This document shows positions 8,688-15,943 of a stretch of DNA of 64,000 nt, piece after piece. Position 1 is the first letter of the stretch. Each line of letters starts with the position of its first letter. This DNA comes from Chryseobacterium viscerum (GTDB lineage Bacteria; Bacteroidota; Bacteroidia; Flavobacteriales; Weeksellaceae). Below the pieces are notes generated by a model. It searched no databases and was not told where the DNA came from. It saw nothing but the letters and a program-made list of their open reading frames with translations. Where the stretch lies: NCBI RefSeq assembly GCF_025949665.1, contig NZ_JAPDFT010000002.1, forward strand, positions 434,001-498,000, written 5' to 3'. Both the position numbers and the translations under genes were made by a program.

Positions 8688-10046
8688 ATGGAACAATATA
8701 ATATTGACCAGAAAATCCAAGAGTTTATTGCAAAAATTGAAGCAAAAAATCCTAACGAACCGGAATTCTTACAGGCTGTAAAAGAAGTTGCCGTAACAGT
8801 AATTCCATTCATTGCTACTAAAAAAGAATATACCGGAATGAAGCTGCTTGAAAGAATGGCTGAAGCTGAAAGAATTATTATTTTCAGAGTTCCATGGGTT
8901 GATGACAAAGGAGAGATTCAGGTTAACAGAGGTTTCAGAATTCAAATGAACTCTGCTATTGGACCATACAAAGGAGGGATTCGTTTCCATCCTACTGTAA
9001 ACTTATCAGTTCTTAAGTTCTTAGCTTTCGAACAAGTATTCAAAAACTCTTTAACAACTCTTCCAATGGGAGGTGGTAAAGGAGGTTCAGATTTCGATCC
9101 ACAAGGAAAATCTGATATGGAAGTAATGCGTTTCTGCCAGGCTTTCATGACAGAACTGTGCAAGCACATTGGTCCTGAAACAGACGTACCTGCGGGAGAT
9201 ATCGGTGTAGGAGCAAGAGAAATCGGATATTTATTCGGACAGTACAAGAAAATCAGAAACGAATTTACCGGAGTTCTTACAGGAAAAGGTCTTGCCTATG
9301 GAGGTTCATTAATCCGTCCTGAAGCTACAGGATACGGCGTAGTATACTTCGCTGAGCAAATGCTTAAGACTATCGGACAGGATTTCCAAGGGAAAACAGT
9401 AACGGTATCAGGTTTCGGAAACGTAGCTTGGGGAGTTATCAAAAAAGCAACTGAACTTGGCGCTAAAGTAGTAACAATCTCTGGACCAGATGGATACATT
9501 TATGACAAAGATGGTATCAGCGGAGAAAAGATCGATTATTTATTAGAGCTTAGATCTTCAGGAAACAACAGAGCTGAAGATTATGCTAAAAAATATCCTT
9601 CTGCTGAATTCCATGCTGGAAAACGTCCTTGGGATGTGAAATGTGATGTAGCGTTCCCTTCTGCAACTCAAAACGAATTAGATTTAGATGATGCAAGAAA
9701 ACTAGTTGAAAACGGATGTGTTTGTGTAACGGAAGCGGCTAACATGCCTTCTACACTAGACGCCATCAACTATTTCTTAGATAATAAAGTATTATTCTCT
9801 CCTGGTAAAGCTTCCAACGCTGGAGGTGTTGCTACATCAGGATTAGAAATGACTCAGAACTCTATCCGTCTTAACTGGACTTCTGAAGAGGTTGATGCAA
9901 GATTAAAGGAAATCATGATTGGTATCCACAAAGCTTGTAGAGACTACGGAAAAGACGAAGACGGTTATGTAAACTACGTAAAAGGTGCAAATATTGCCGG
10001 CTTCGTAAAGGTAGCAGAAGCAATGTTGGCTCAAGGAGTTGTGTAA
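8688..10046 (+). CDS. gdhA: NADP-specific glutamate dehydrogenase
   Basis: Catalyses reductive amination of 2-oxoglutarate with ammonia, a main entry of nitrogen into glutamate. The 452-residue length is that of hexameric NADP-dependent enzymes. Substrate-site motifs are present: PYKGGIRFHPTVNLS, LPMGGGKGGSDFDP (catalytic Lys), DVPAGDIGVGAREIGYL, and the Rossmann part TVSGFGNVAWG followed by CVCVTEAANMPST and SPGKASNAGGVATSGLEM. It is a single-gene unit with its own promoter and two downstream hairpins. The smooth, optimal codon use suggests high expression. Confidence 0.96.
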   Translation: MEQYNIDQKIQEFIAKIEAKNPNEPEFLQAVKEVAVTVIPFIATKKEYTGMKLLERMAEAERIIIFRVPWVDDKGEIQVNRGFRIQMNSAIGPYKGGIRFHPTVNLSVLKFLAFEQVFKNSLTTLPMGGGKGGSDFDPQGKSDMEVMRFCQAFMTELCKHIGPETDVPAGDIGVGAREIGYLFGQYKKIRNEFTGVLTGKGLAYGGSLIRPEATGYGVVYFAEQMLKTIGQDFQGKTVTVSGFGNVAWGVIKKATELGAKVVTISGPDGYIYDKDGISGEKIDYLLELRSSGNNRAEDYAKKYPSAEFHAGKRPWDVKCDVAFPSATQNELDLDDARKLVENGCVCVTEAANMPSTLDAINYFLDNKVLFSPGKASNAGGVATSGLEMTQNSIRLNWTSEEVDARLKEIMIGIHKACRDYGKDEDGYVNYVKGANIAGFVKVAEAMLAQGVV

Positions 10047-10056
10047 CAGAAAAACA

Positions 10057-10085
10057 AAGGTTGGGAAAAATTCCCGACCTTTTTT
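10057..10085 (+). terminator. Terminator 1 after gdhA
   Basis: Stem AGGTTGGGAA/TTCCCGACCT (one G-T wobble), AAA loop and a run of seven T; 11 bp after the gdhA stop. Confidence 0.85.
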
Positions 10086-10135
10086 GATATAGCCTGTTCC
10101 CGGGATAATGGGAAAAAAGTAAAAAGTGAAAGGAG

Positions 10136-10166
10136 AAAGCGCTGCTATATGCAGCGCTTTTTTTAT
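10136..10166 (+). terminator. Terminator 2 after gdhA
   Basis: Perfect 10-bp stem AAAGCGCTGC/GCAGCGCTTT (10136-10145, 10151-10160) with a TATAT loop, then a T-rich tract. It lies directly before the DUF1801 gene and excludes the ATG at 10149 as a real start, because that ATG is inside the loop and stem. Confidence 0.8.
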
Positions 10167-10175
10167 TTTTATATC

Positions 10176-10544
10176 ATGAAAAACACTTTTAAAAATATTG
10201 ATGAATATATCCTTCTATTCCCGATGGAAGTGCAGGAAAAACTGCTTGAACTTAGACAAGCCATCCATTCACAGATTCCGGATCTGGAAGAATATATTGG
10301 ATATCAGATGCCTGCTTTCAGGTATAAAGGAAAACCTTTGGTATATTTTGCCGGATATAAAAAACACATTGGTTTTTATCCCGGAGCTGAAGGGATCAGT
10401 AATTTTGAAACAGATTTTGAGCAAAGAAAATATACATTTTCCAAGGGAGCTGTACAGTTTCCGATTTCCGGTGATCTCCCGCTGGATTTAGTCAATAAGA
10501 TTCTCCGGTTTAAAGTAGGAAAAATTGACCAAAAAAAATCCTGA
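10176..10544 (+). CDS. DUF1801 (YdhG-like) protein
   Basis: A 122-residue cytosolic protein of the DUF1801/YdhG group, which shares a fold with frataxin-like and YjbR-like proteins. Motifs are PMEVQEKLLELRQAIHSQIPDLEEYIGYQMPAF, KPLVYFAGYKKHIGFYPG and the C-terminal KGAVQFPISGDLPLDLVNKI. The start at 10176 (MKNTFKN) is preferred: it matches family length, and the earlier ATG at 10149 falls inside a terminator hairpin. Iron-chaperone annotations exist for relatives but the true role is uncertain. Confidence 0.8.
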   Translation: MKNTFKNIDEYILLFPMEVQEKLLELRQAIHSQIPDLEEYIGYQMPAFRYKGKPLVYFAGYKKHIGFYPGAEGISNFETDFEQRKYTFSKGAVQFPISGDLPLDLVNKILRFKVGKIDQKKS

Positions 10545-10563
10545 AATACGAGATTTCAGGATT
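10537..10563 (-). terminator. Terminator for the minus-strand T/P-rich gene
   Basis: Perfect 11-bp stem AATCCTGAAAT/ATTTCAGGATT with a 5-nt loop; on the minus strand it is followed by eight T. It overlaps the stop codon of the convergent DUF1801 gene. Confidence 0.8.
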
Positions 10564-10588
10564 CCGACTAGTGTTTGCTAAAGTACTT

Positions 10589-10891
10589 TTACTTTTTCTT
10601 CTTTTTGTCTTTCTTTTCCTCTTTAGGTGCATCTGCTGGCTTCGTTGCATCTGTAGGTGTTGTACTTACCGTTGGGTCAGTTGCAGGAGATGTTTCCATT
10701 GTAGTTGCAGGGGTTTTTTCCTGTTGAGTTTTTGGATCCGAAGGACTTGTAGTCTGTGTATTCGGTTGTTGGGTTTGAGTTGTCGTTGGATTATTAGTAG
10801 AAGTATCCGCCGGCTTTTGTGGTGTTGATTGTGCTGATACTGCGATTACTCCGACTAATGTAAACGCTGCCGTTAAAAATAACTTTTTCAT
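10589..10891 (-). CDS. Small secreted Thr/Pro/Gln-rich protein with a Lys-rich tail
   Basis: A 100-residue protein with a clear signal peptide (MKKLFLTAAFTLVGVIAVSAQ). The mature part is almost wholly disordered: T, P, Q, S, A and D make up the first 60 residues, and it ends in a highly charged KEEKKDKKKKK tail. There is no recognisable domain or Cys. Similar short T/P-rich proteins are frequent in Chryseobacterium and are unassigned. It has its own terminator, and the signal peptide, stop position and terminator together argue it is real rather than a chance ORF. Confidence 0.65.
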   Translation of the reverse strand: MKKLFLTAAFTLVGVIAVSAQSTPQKPADTSTNNPTTTQTQQPNTQTTSPSDPKTQQEKTPATTMETSPATDPTVSTTPTDATKPADAPKEEKKDKKKKK

Positions 10892-11121
10892 AATGTAATA
10901 TTTAAATGATTGTTTAACTTAAACGAAGCATCATTTATAAAATTATGTGTAATAAGCTTATTTAACGTACTTTATAATTATTTAAGAGGAATTAGTAAAA
11001 AATAATTCTAACGAATTGGACTGAAGGACCGAAGCTTGAAGCTAGAAGTTAATCTCAGTTGAGCCATCATTTTTTTGTGTAACAGCTTCACGCTCCATCT
11101 TCTCACTTCCTGCCTACAAAA

Positions 11122-11610
11122 CTACTTTGCTACATTCTTCATCATTTTTTCCACGAATTCAAAAGCGGCCGGACAGATCACTGTATTTTTCAGCATCAGG
11201 TTATTAATCTGATAAATCTTCTTCCGGTCTGTGTGAGGGTATTCACGGCAGGCCTTAGGTCTTACTTCATAGATAGAACAGGTATTATCACTGTTCAGGA
11301 AAAAGCATGGAAGATGCTGCAGTACCTTATCATTATCTTCATCTATCCTTAAAAATTTGGCCTCAAAGTCTGCAGGCTTCATACGAAGATGCTTGGCAAT
11401 ACGCTCAATATCCTTTTCCGTGTACAAAGGGCCGGTTGTTTTACAGCAATTGGCACATTGCAAGCAGTCTATTTCAGAGAAAACTTCATCATGGGTTTCC
11501 TGCACAATATAATCAAGGTTTTTGGGCGGTTTTTTCTTTAATCCGTCCAGAAATTTCTTATGCTCTTTCTGCTTTTGTATTGCTTGTTTTTTATAAAAAT
11601 CTAAATTCAT
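11122..11610 (-). CDS. YkgJ-family cysteine cluster protein
   Basis: A 162-residue cytosolic protein of the YkgJ/CxxCxxCC family (putative zinc- or iron-chelating domain). The ligand set is visible: CLQCANCC near residue 50, CFFLNSDNTCSIYEVRPKACREYPH near residue 105, and a late Cys (NTVICPAAFEF). The function of the family is not settled. Its ATG directly follows the TAA of the upstream Kir channel gene with no gap, so translation of the two is probably coupled. Confidence 0.88.
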   Translation of the reverse strand: MNLDFYKKQAIQKQKEHKKFLDGLKKKPPKNLDYIVQETHDEVFSEIDCLQCANCCKTTGPLYTEKDIERIAKHLRMKPADFEAKFLRIDEDNDKVLQHLPCFFLNSDNTCSIYEVRPKACREYPHTDRKKIYQINNLMLKNTVICPAAFEFVEKMMKNVAK

Positions 11611-12582
11611 TTATTCATTATTTCTTACAAAATCTGGAATCTCTTCTTTCTTATACTCATTGATTTTATCGAGATCCAGGACTGTCGTAAGGTTTTCTTT
11701 GCTTGGATAATACATCGGAACAAATTTAGCTCCGTATACAATTTCTCTGGTAGTATAGGAGGACCGCTGAACTACAGTGTTTGAAAATACTTCATCAAAT
11801 GCCCGTACCTGTACAATAAGCTCGATATCCGTATTTTTAAAATCATCTTCGGAAAAGCCATAAAATGGAGAGTTTTCATCAATTTTATGCACCACGGTCC
11901 AGTTGAGTGCCAACGTATTAATTTTGCTCATTTGGGTGTCCAGTCTGTAAAAATTACTTTTGGCAATTCCATTTTCTATGACTTCAATAGCCGCCGAAAG
12001 AATCACGTCAGCATCTGTCAGTGCATTATTTTTATAAGGGGCAAGCCTGAACATCAATGCTGGAGAGTCCTGAAAAGGAGCAATAACTGCTATATCAGAA
12101 AATCTGAGGTATGCTCTCGGTCTTGAAAATCTTCCGTAAAAAAGTCCTGTTGCTATGGCAAAGGTAAGCAATCCCAAAAAAGCTTCAAAAGTAGCCACAA
12201 GGCTGGCCAAAAATCCCACCGGAGCAATTCTTCCATATCCAACTGTTGTGAAGGTCTGGGAACTGAAGAAAAAGACGTCGATAAATTCGTTCAACGGATC
12301 ACTTTTATCAATTCCGGTCAGGTGCTCAACACCTATCAGGTAATAGATCATTGCAAAAAGAAGATTGATGAGAATATAAGCTATGACTAAGTAAGAAATA
12401 AAGCGAAATGAAGAAAGATTCAGCATGGTATGATACCAGCTTAGCCTGTTGAAGACATTCACTCCTCTTCTCTGAACATTCGGAAGACCGTCTTTATTGA
12501 TAAATCTTCCGGATGCATTAGTCCCGAAGCCACTGTTCTCCGCATTTTTCTGACGGATCTTTTTTCTGAATCCTCTTGTCAT
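11611..12582 (-). CDS. Inward-rectifier (Kir/IRK-type) potassium channel
   Basis: A 323-residue bacterial Kir channel. After a basic N-terminus (TRGFRKKIRQKNAE) come TM1 (FISYLVIAYILINLLFAMIYY), a pore helix with the selectivity filter TVGYGR, TM2 (LVATFEAFLGLLTFAIATGLFYGRFSRPRA) and the cytoplasmic IRK beta-sandwich (LMFRLAPYKNN, LNWTVVHKIDENSPFYG, VQRSSYTTREIVYGAKF). The order and spacing are those of KirBac channels. It probably sets K+ conductance at the inner membrane. It is the first gene of a two-gene unit with the YkgJ-like gene. Confidence 0.93.
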   Translation of the reverse strand: MTRGFRKKIRQKNAENSGFGTNASGRFINKDGLPNVQRRGVNVFNRLSWYHTMLNLSSFRFISYLVIAYILINLLFAMIYYLIGVEHLTGIDKSDPLNEFIDVFFFSSQTFTTVGYGRIAPVGFLASLVATFEAFLGLLTFAIATGLFYGRFSRPRAYLRFSDIAVIAPFQDSPALMFRLAPYKNNALTDADVILSAAIEVIENGIAKSNFYRLDTQMSKINTLALNWTVVHKIDENSPFYGFSEDDFKNTDIELIVQVRAFDEVFSNTVVQRSSYTTREIVYGAKFVPMYYPSKENLTTVLDLDKINEYKKEEIPDFVRNNE

Positions 12583-12709
12583 TTTTATAGCATTTATTTT
12601 TGAACAGCTTAAATTACAACAGCAAATTGAGGGATTTGCTTATCTTCTTTCTTACCGTTTCTGGTGCAAAGATAAAATATTGTTTTGATGAATTTTATCA
12701 ATTGATTCA

Positions 12710-12742
12710 TTTGAGTTTTAATTTGATTTTGGAGTACATTTG
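12710..12742 (+). promoter_or_regulatory. Promoter of truncated haemoglobin gene
   Basis: TTTG at 12710-12713, a 21-bp spacer and TACATTTG at 12735-12742 match the Bacteroidetes -33/-7 consensus. The -7 box ends only 4 bp before the ATG at 12747, so the transcript would be leaderless or nearly so. Confidence 0.45.
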
Positions 12743-12746
12743 AGGT

Positions 12747-13127
12747 ATGAAAAAACTGGAGTCAAGAGAGGACATTGAGCACCTTGTCAACTCATTTTAT
12801 ACAAAGGTCATTAAAGATGAAACCATAGGATTTTTCTTTAATGATGTTGCTAAAGTAGATTGGGATAAACATCTTCCTAAAATGTATTCTTTCTGGGAAT
12901 CTATTCTTTTCGGGCAGATGTCTTATAAAGGAAATCCAATGGGCGTTCATTTCCCGATTAATGAGATACAGGCAATGGAACAGAAGCATTTTGACAGATG
13001 GCTGCTTCTTTGGCGTACTACTATTGAAGAAAATTTCGTAGGAGAAAATGCAGATATGGCAGTCTACAAGTCTGAAAACATAGCAAAGCTTATGGCTTTC
13101 AAGATGGATTTGGCGAGGAGATTGTAA
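12747..13127 (+). CDS. Group III truncated haemoglobin
   Basis: A 126-residue single-domain globin of the 2-on-2 (truncated) class, group III by the pattern DIEHLVNSFYTKVIKDETIGFFFND, W-x-KHLPKMYSFWESILFG and HFPINEIQAMEQKHFDRWLLLW. The His in EQKHFDRW is the expected proximal haem ligand. Members bind O2 or NO and are linked to nitrosative or microaerobic stress in other bacteria. It is a single gene, divergent from the Kir channel. The promoter is unusually close to the start codon. Confidence 0.92.
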   Translation: MKKLESREDIEHLVNSFYTKVIKDETIGFFFNDVAKVDWDKHLPKMYSFWESILFGQMSYKGNPMGVHFPINEIQAMEQKHFDRWLLLWRTTIEENFVGENADMAVYKSENIAKLMAFKMDLARRL

Positions 13128-13172
13128 TGTGTTTCGAGGTGCGGGATTTCGGGGTACGAGGTACAAAATCCC
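13127..13172. repeat. Possible small intergenic repeat with dyad
   Basis: G-rich segment after the globin stop with internal GAGGT-x-C-type repetition (CGAGGTGCGGGATTT, then GGGGTACGAGGTAC) and a 7-bp dyad GGGATTT/AAATCCC. Its composition differs from the AT-rich surroundings and it resembles small dispersed intergenic repeats. No second copy is present in the window. Confidence 0.3.
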
Positions 13173-13200
13173 AGATTTATTTCAAATAATAATTTCTCTT

Positions 13201-14271
13201 TTAAGGCACAATTACCGTAAAGATATAAGCTGCCAGATTCACCAATAGAACAGTTCCGTAGAGGACATTTGTTTTTCCGCGGCTTAATGAAAGCATTACG
13301 ATAAATACGGATAAAGAAAGCAAAATAATATCCTTTTTGTCCAAGCCCAGAACCAATGGAATATCGTACATGATGCATACCACGGAAACCGCTGGAATAG
13401 TCAATCCAATACTAGCCAGTGCAGAACCCAATGCAAGATTCAAACTGGATTGGATTTGATTGGCTCTTGCCGCTCTGATTGCCGCAACCCCTTCCGGAAG
13501 TAATACTACGGCTGCAATGATGACCCCAACAAGGGATTTTGGAGCACCAAGGCTTTGTACCATCCCTTCTATCGTGTCTGATAATCCTTTTGCCATCAAT
13601 ACAACAATAACAAGGCAAACCACAAGAAAAGCAAAGCTGATAAGCGTTTTTGTGAGTGAAGGAATATAATGTTCTTCCGGATGTTCATCAGGAACAATAA
13701 AATAGCTTCTGTGGCGCACAGTCTGTACCATCAGGAAAACTCCGTAAATAACAAGACATGCGATGGATATAAAAATAAGCTGAGCTTCGTTATAGAAAGG
13801 TCCGTTGACACTTGAAGTAAAATTAGGAAGAACAAGGGTAAGTACAAGAATAGAAACAATACTTACCAGATAAGTAGTTGCTGAGGTTCTTGCGAAGAAT
13901 TGCTCATGATATTTAACACCGCCTACAAGAATACATATTCCCAGAATTCCGTTAAGAATAAGCATTACAGCGGCAAAAACCGTATCCCTGGCCAGCGTGA
14001 TCGCCTGATCTCCGCCGGCCACCATCAGCGAGATGATGAGCGCAACTTCAATAATGGTGATACAAAGAGCCAGAATAATGGTTCCGAAAGGCTCCCCTAC
14101 TTTATGAGCCACTACTTCGGCATGGTGTACTGCTGATAATACACTTCCGATCAGTAAAACACCTGCAAAAATATCATAAAGAACCCCAGATCCCATCAGT
14201 CCGGAAAAGTAGTACCCTACCGCAAGGAGAGGAAAAACATAAGTATAATGTAAGAATTCTTTAGGTCTCAT
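13201..14271 (-). CDS. ChaA-type cation/proton antiporter (CaCA superfamily)
   Basis: A 356-residue, roughly 11-helix membrane protein of the Ca2+:H+ (CAX/ChaA) group. It shows two inverted repeats: HHAEVVAHKVGEPFGTIILALCITIIEVALIISLM and LLPEGVAAIRAARANQIQSSLNLALGSALASIGLTIPAVS, each with the acidic residue used in cation binding (E in IIEVAL, E in PEGVAA). A short acidic/His linker (DEHPEEHY) separates the halves. ChaA exports Ca2+, and Na+/K+ at alkaline pH, in other bacteria; the ion used here is inferred. It is a single gene. Confidence 0.9.
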   Translation of the reverse strand: MRPKEFLHYTYVFPLLAVGYYFSGLMGSGVLYDIFAGVLLIGSVLSAVHHAEVVAHKVGEPFGTIILALCITIIEVALIISLMVAGGDQAITLARDTVFAAVMLILNGILGICILVGGVKYHEQFFARTSATTYLVSIVSILVLTLVLPNFTSSVNGPFYNEAQLIFISIACLVIYGVFLMVQTVRHRSYFIVPDEHPEEHYIPSLTKTLISFAFLVVCLVIVVLMAKGLSDTIEGMVQSLGAPKSLVGVIIAAVVLLPEGVAAIRAARANQIQSSLNLALGSALASIGLTIPAVSVVCIMYDIPLVLGLDKKDIILLSLSVFIVMLSLSRGKTNVLYGTVLLVNLAAYIFTVIVP

Positions 14272-14336
14272 AAGTGACTACAAAATACAAAAAATCTATG
14301 AAATTTTAAATATCAAAAGAAAATATTAATAATATT

Positions 14337-14675
14337 TTAATGCGGCCAGAAGTTAAAGTCCTGATAATCTGTAAACATATGAAACAGAAGTCCAATTCCT
14401 ATAATTCTGATATCTCCTTTAAAAAACAGCAGCAAAAAATACACCGCAATGGCATAATATGAATGTAAAAAATGAAAACCTATACTTCCCCGCGACGGAT
14501 CAAAAATAGGATTGGCAAAAAGATGGTCCAGATCTACCAGCATGGTAGCCAGGAGAATAAAATAAGCTTTCTTCCAGTTTTTACGGTAAAAAATCAATGC
14601 AATAAAGACCGGAAAAACGAGATGCAAAAAATAATGGGTAAAGGTTTTTAGCAATGCGATGTCTGATGGAGCCAT
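14337..14675 (-). CDS. Small His-rich membrane protein (DUF6122-like)
   Basis: A 112-residue protein with three to four hydrophobic helices. Conserved-looking polar residues lie at helix ends: FTHYFLHLVFP, DLDHLFANP, GFHFLHSYY and FHMFTDYQDF. The DxDH plus several His recalls membrane-bound metal-dependent hydrolase-like families such as YdjM/DUF457, and I think it belongs to DUF6122, but no activity is known. It is 29 bp downstream of the DUF4836-like operon on the same strand and may be its last gene. Confidence 0.7.
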   Translation of the reverse strand: MAPSDIALLKTFTHYFLHLVFPVFIALIFYRKNWKKAYFILLATMLVDLDHLFANPIFDPSRGSIGFHFLHSYYAIAVYFLLLFFKGDIRIIGIGLLFHMFTDYQDFNFWPH

Positions 14676-14704
14676 TAATAGATAATTTTATTCGGTTTCT
14701 ATGC

Positions 14705-15943
14705 TTACCACCGTAAAATTAAGGGTAATTCTCCATTTTTTGCTTTTATTTTTATCCAATAATCCTGTGATTTATTCCCGTAAAGTATATAATCTATATC
14801 TGAAATAATTCTTTTTTCAGTGTTACCAAGCATTTTAAAAGAAGAATACAGCAGAGCAGTGTTTCTGATGAAAATATAATTTTCTTTTAACTGAGGTGAT
14901 AATGATACTGGTTTTCGGGTTGATTTGATCGCAACACCGTTGTTATTTCGGCTGATTTGATTCGGCTGGAAAGGAATTGCTGTGAATTGATTTTCGTTAT
15001 TGATCCACTTTTTAGACTGGAAATATTCCCATGTTCTTTCAGGATCATCACTTTTAATATCTATAGTATAATTGGGTTGGGTTATTTTTTGAAAGGTCTT
15101 TTTTTCAACTTCATTGAAATTGTCATCATATTCATAGCTGATAATCGTATCATTGACCTGTTCAAGATCTGCCGTTGCTTTCAGATAAACAGCTTGTGAA
15201 GAATCAGCAATACTTTTATTGAAAAAACGGCTAAAATTCCTGATGTTTTCTTTGTCTAATTCCAGATCAAGAAAGTGATTTCCCTTCTGAAGTTTGGAGG
15301 TTATCGAATTAAAAATTTCAGAGCCTGAATTATTCTTTATTTCAATTTCATCATCATTTAAATCAATAGAAAAGTTTTGAATTTTCTTTCCTGAAATGAA
15401 AGAAATGCTTGCAGCTGTATAATGAATAAACTGATCTGCATCCCAAACCGGATTTGAAGAAGTCTTGAGAAGCTTTTTCTGAATGTTTTCAAAAGCCAGA
15501 TCTGAAGTCCCTGCAACACAATGGTCTCCATTGATTATAATAAAAATATTATCCTTCTGAAAATGATTATTCCCTTTCTCTACAAAATTTTGTTTCTTTA
15601 AAAAAGTGATCAATTTTTGTGGGTCTTTCAATTCTAAAACACTGTACCATTCGGAGAACTTTGTGTCTTTAAGATGGAAGATCTGCAAAAAATCAGGAAT
15701 TCTGATTCCCGCCTCTTTCAATGAACCTGAATTCTTGCCTTTAGCTTTGTTTCCGGACCAATGTGAAGGATGTGTTATCAGGCTGAAGAGATATTGTCCC
15801 GTTAGTTTCTTGACATCAATTAAAACTACTGCATCTGCATTTCCAGGAATATATTTGAGGTTCTTATTCTTATGAAAGGCCACAAAATATACTGCAATAG
15901 CGAGCAATACAATTAACGGGACAATAATCTTCTTTTTATTCAT
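14705..15943 (-). CDS. Membrane-anchored DUF4836-like protein (short paralogue)
   Basis: 412 residues with one N-terminal TM (KKIIVPLIVLLAIAVYFVAF) and a large periplasmic part. The opening YIPGNADAVVLIDVKKLTGQ matches the start of DUF4836-type proteins (parallel to IPTDAVFYMEVNGKQL in its neighbour). Both share a motif Y-x-Y-D-x-x-F-N-E followed by K-x-x-x-P-N-[FY]-T (here YEYDDNFNEVEKKTFQKITQ). The two are therefore diverged paralogues. Function is unknown. The ATG abuts the stop of the upstream gene (no gap), indicating translational coupling. Confidence 0.8.
   Translation of the reverse strand: MNKKKIIVPLIVLLAIAVYFVAFHKNKNLKYIPGNADAVVLIDVKKLTGQYLFSLITHPSHWSGNKAKGKNSGSLKEAGIRIPDFLQIFHLKDTKFSEWYSVLELKDPQKLITFLKKQNFVEKGNNHFQKDNIFIIINGDHCVAGTSDLAFENIQKKLLKTSSNPVWDADQFIHYTAASISFISGKKIQNFSIDLNDDEIEIKNNSGSEIFNSITSKLQKGNHFLDLELDKENIRNFSRFFNKSIADSSQAVYLKATADLEQVNDTIISYEYDDNFNEVEKKTFQKITQPNYTIDIKSDDPERTWEYFQSKKWINNENQFTAIPFQPNQISRNNNGVAIKSTRKPVSLSPQLKENYIFIRNTALLYSSFKMLGNTEKRIISDIDYILYGNKSQDYWIKIKAKNGELPLILRW

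Noticed and set aside
10149..10175. Upstream ATG giving a nine-residue-longer DUF1801 protein
   Set aside because: The ATG lies in the loop and right arm of a perfect 10-bp terminator hairpin; the start at 10176 fits family length.
10571..10828. Plus-strand ORF of Cys/Arg/Leu-rich sequence
   Set aside because: It is the antisense shadow of the T/P/K-rich secreted protein; composition is explained by reverse codons of Thr, Pro and Lys.
10984..11100. Repeats of GAAGCTTGAAGCTAGAAG type and a CTTCACGC-rich tract between the T/P-rich and YkgJ-like genes
   Set aside because: They could be relics of a dispersed repeat, but no second copy is in the window and no clear boundaries could be set.
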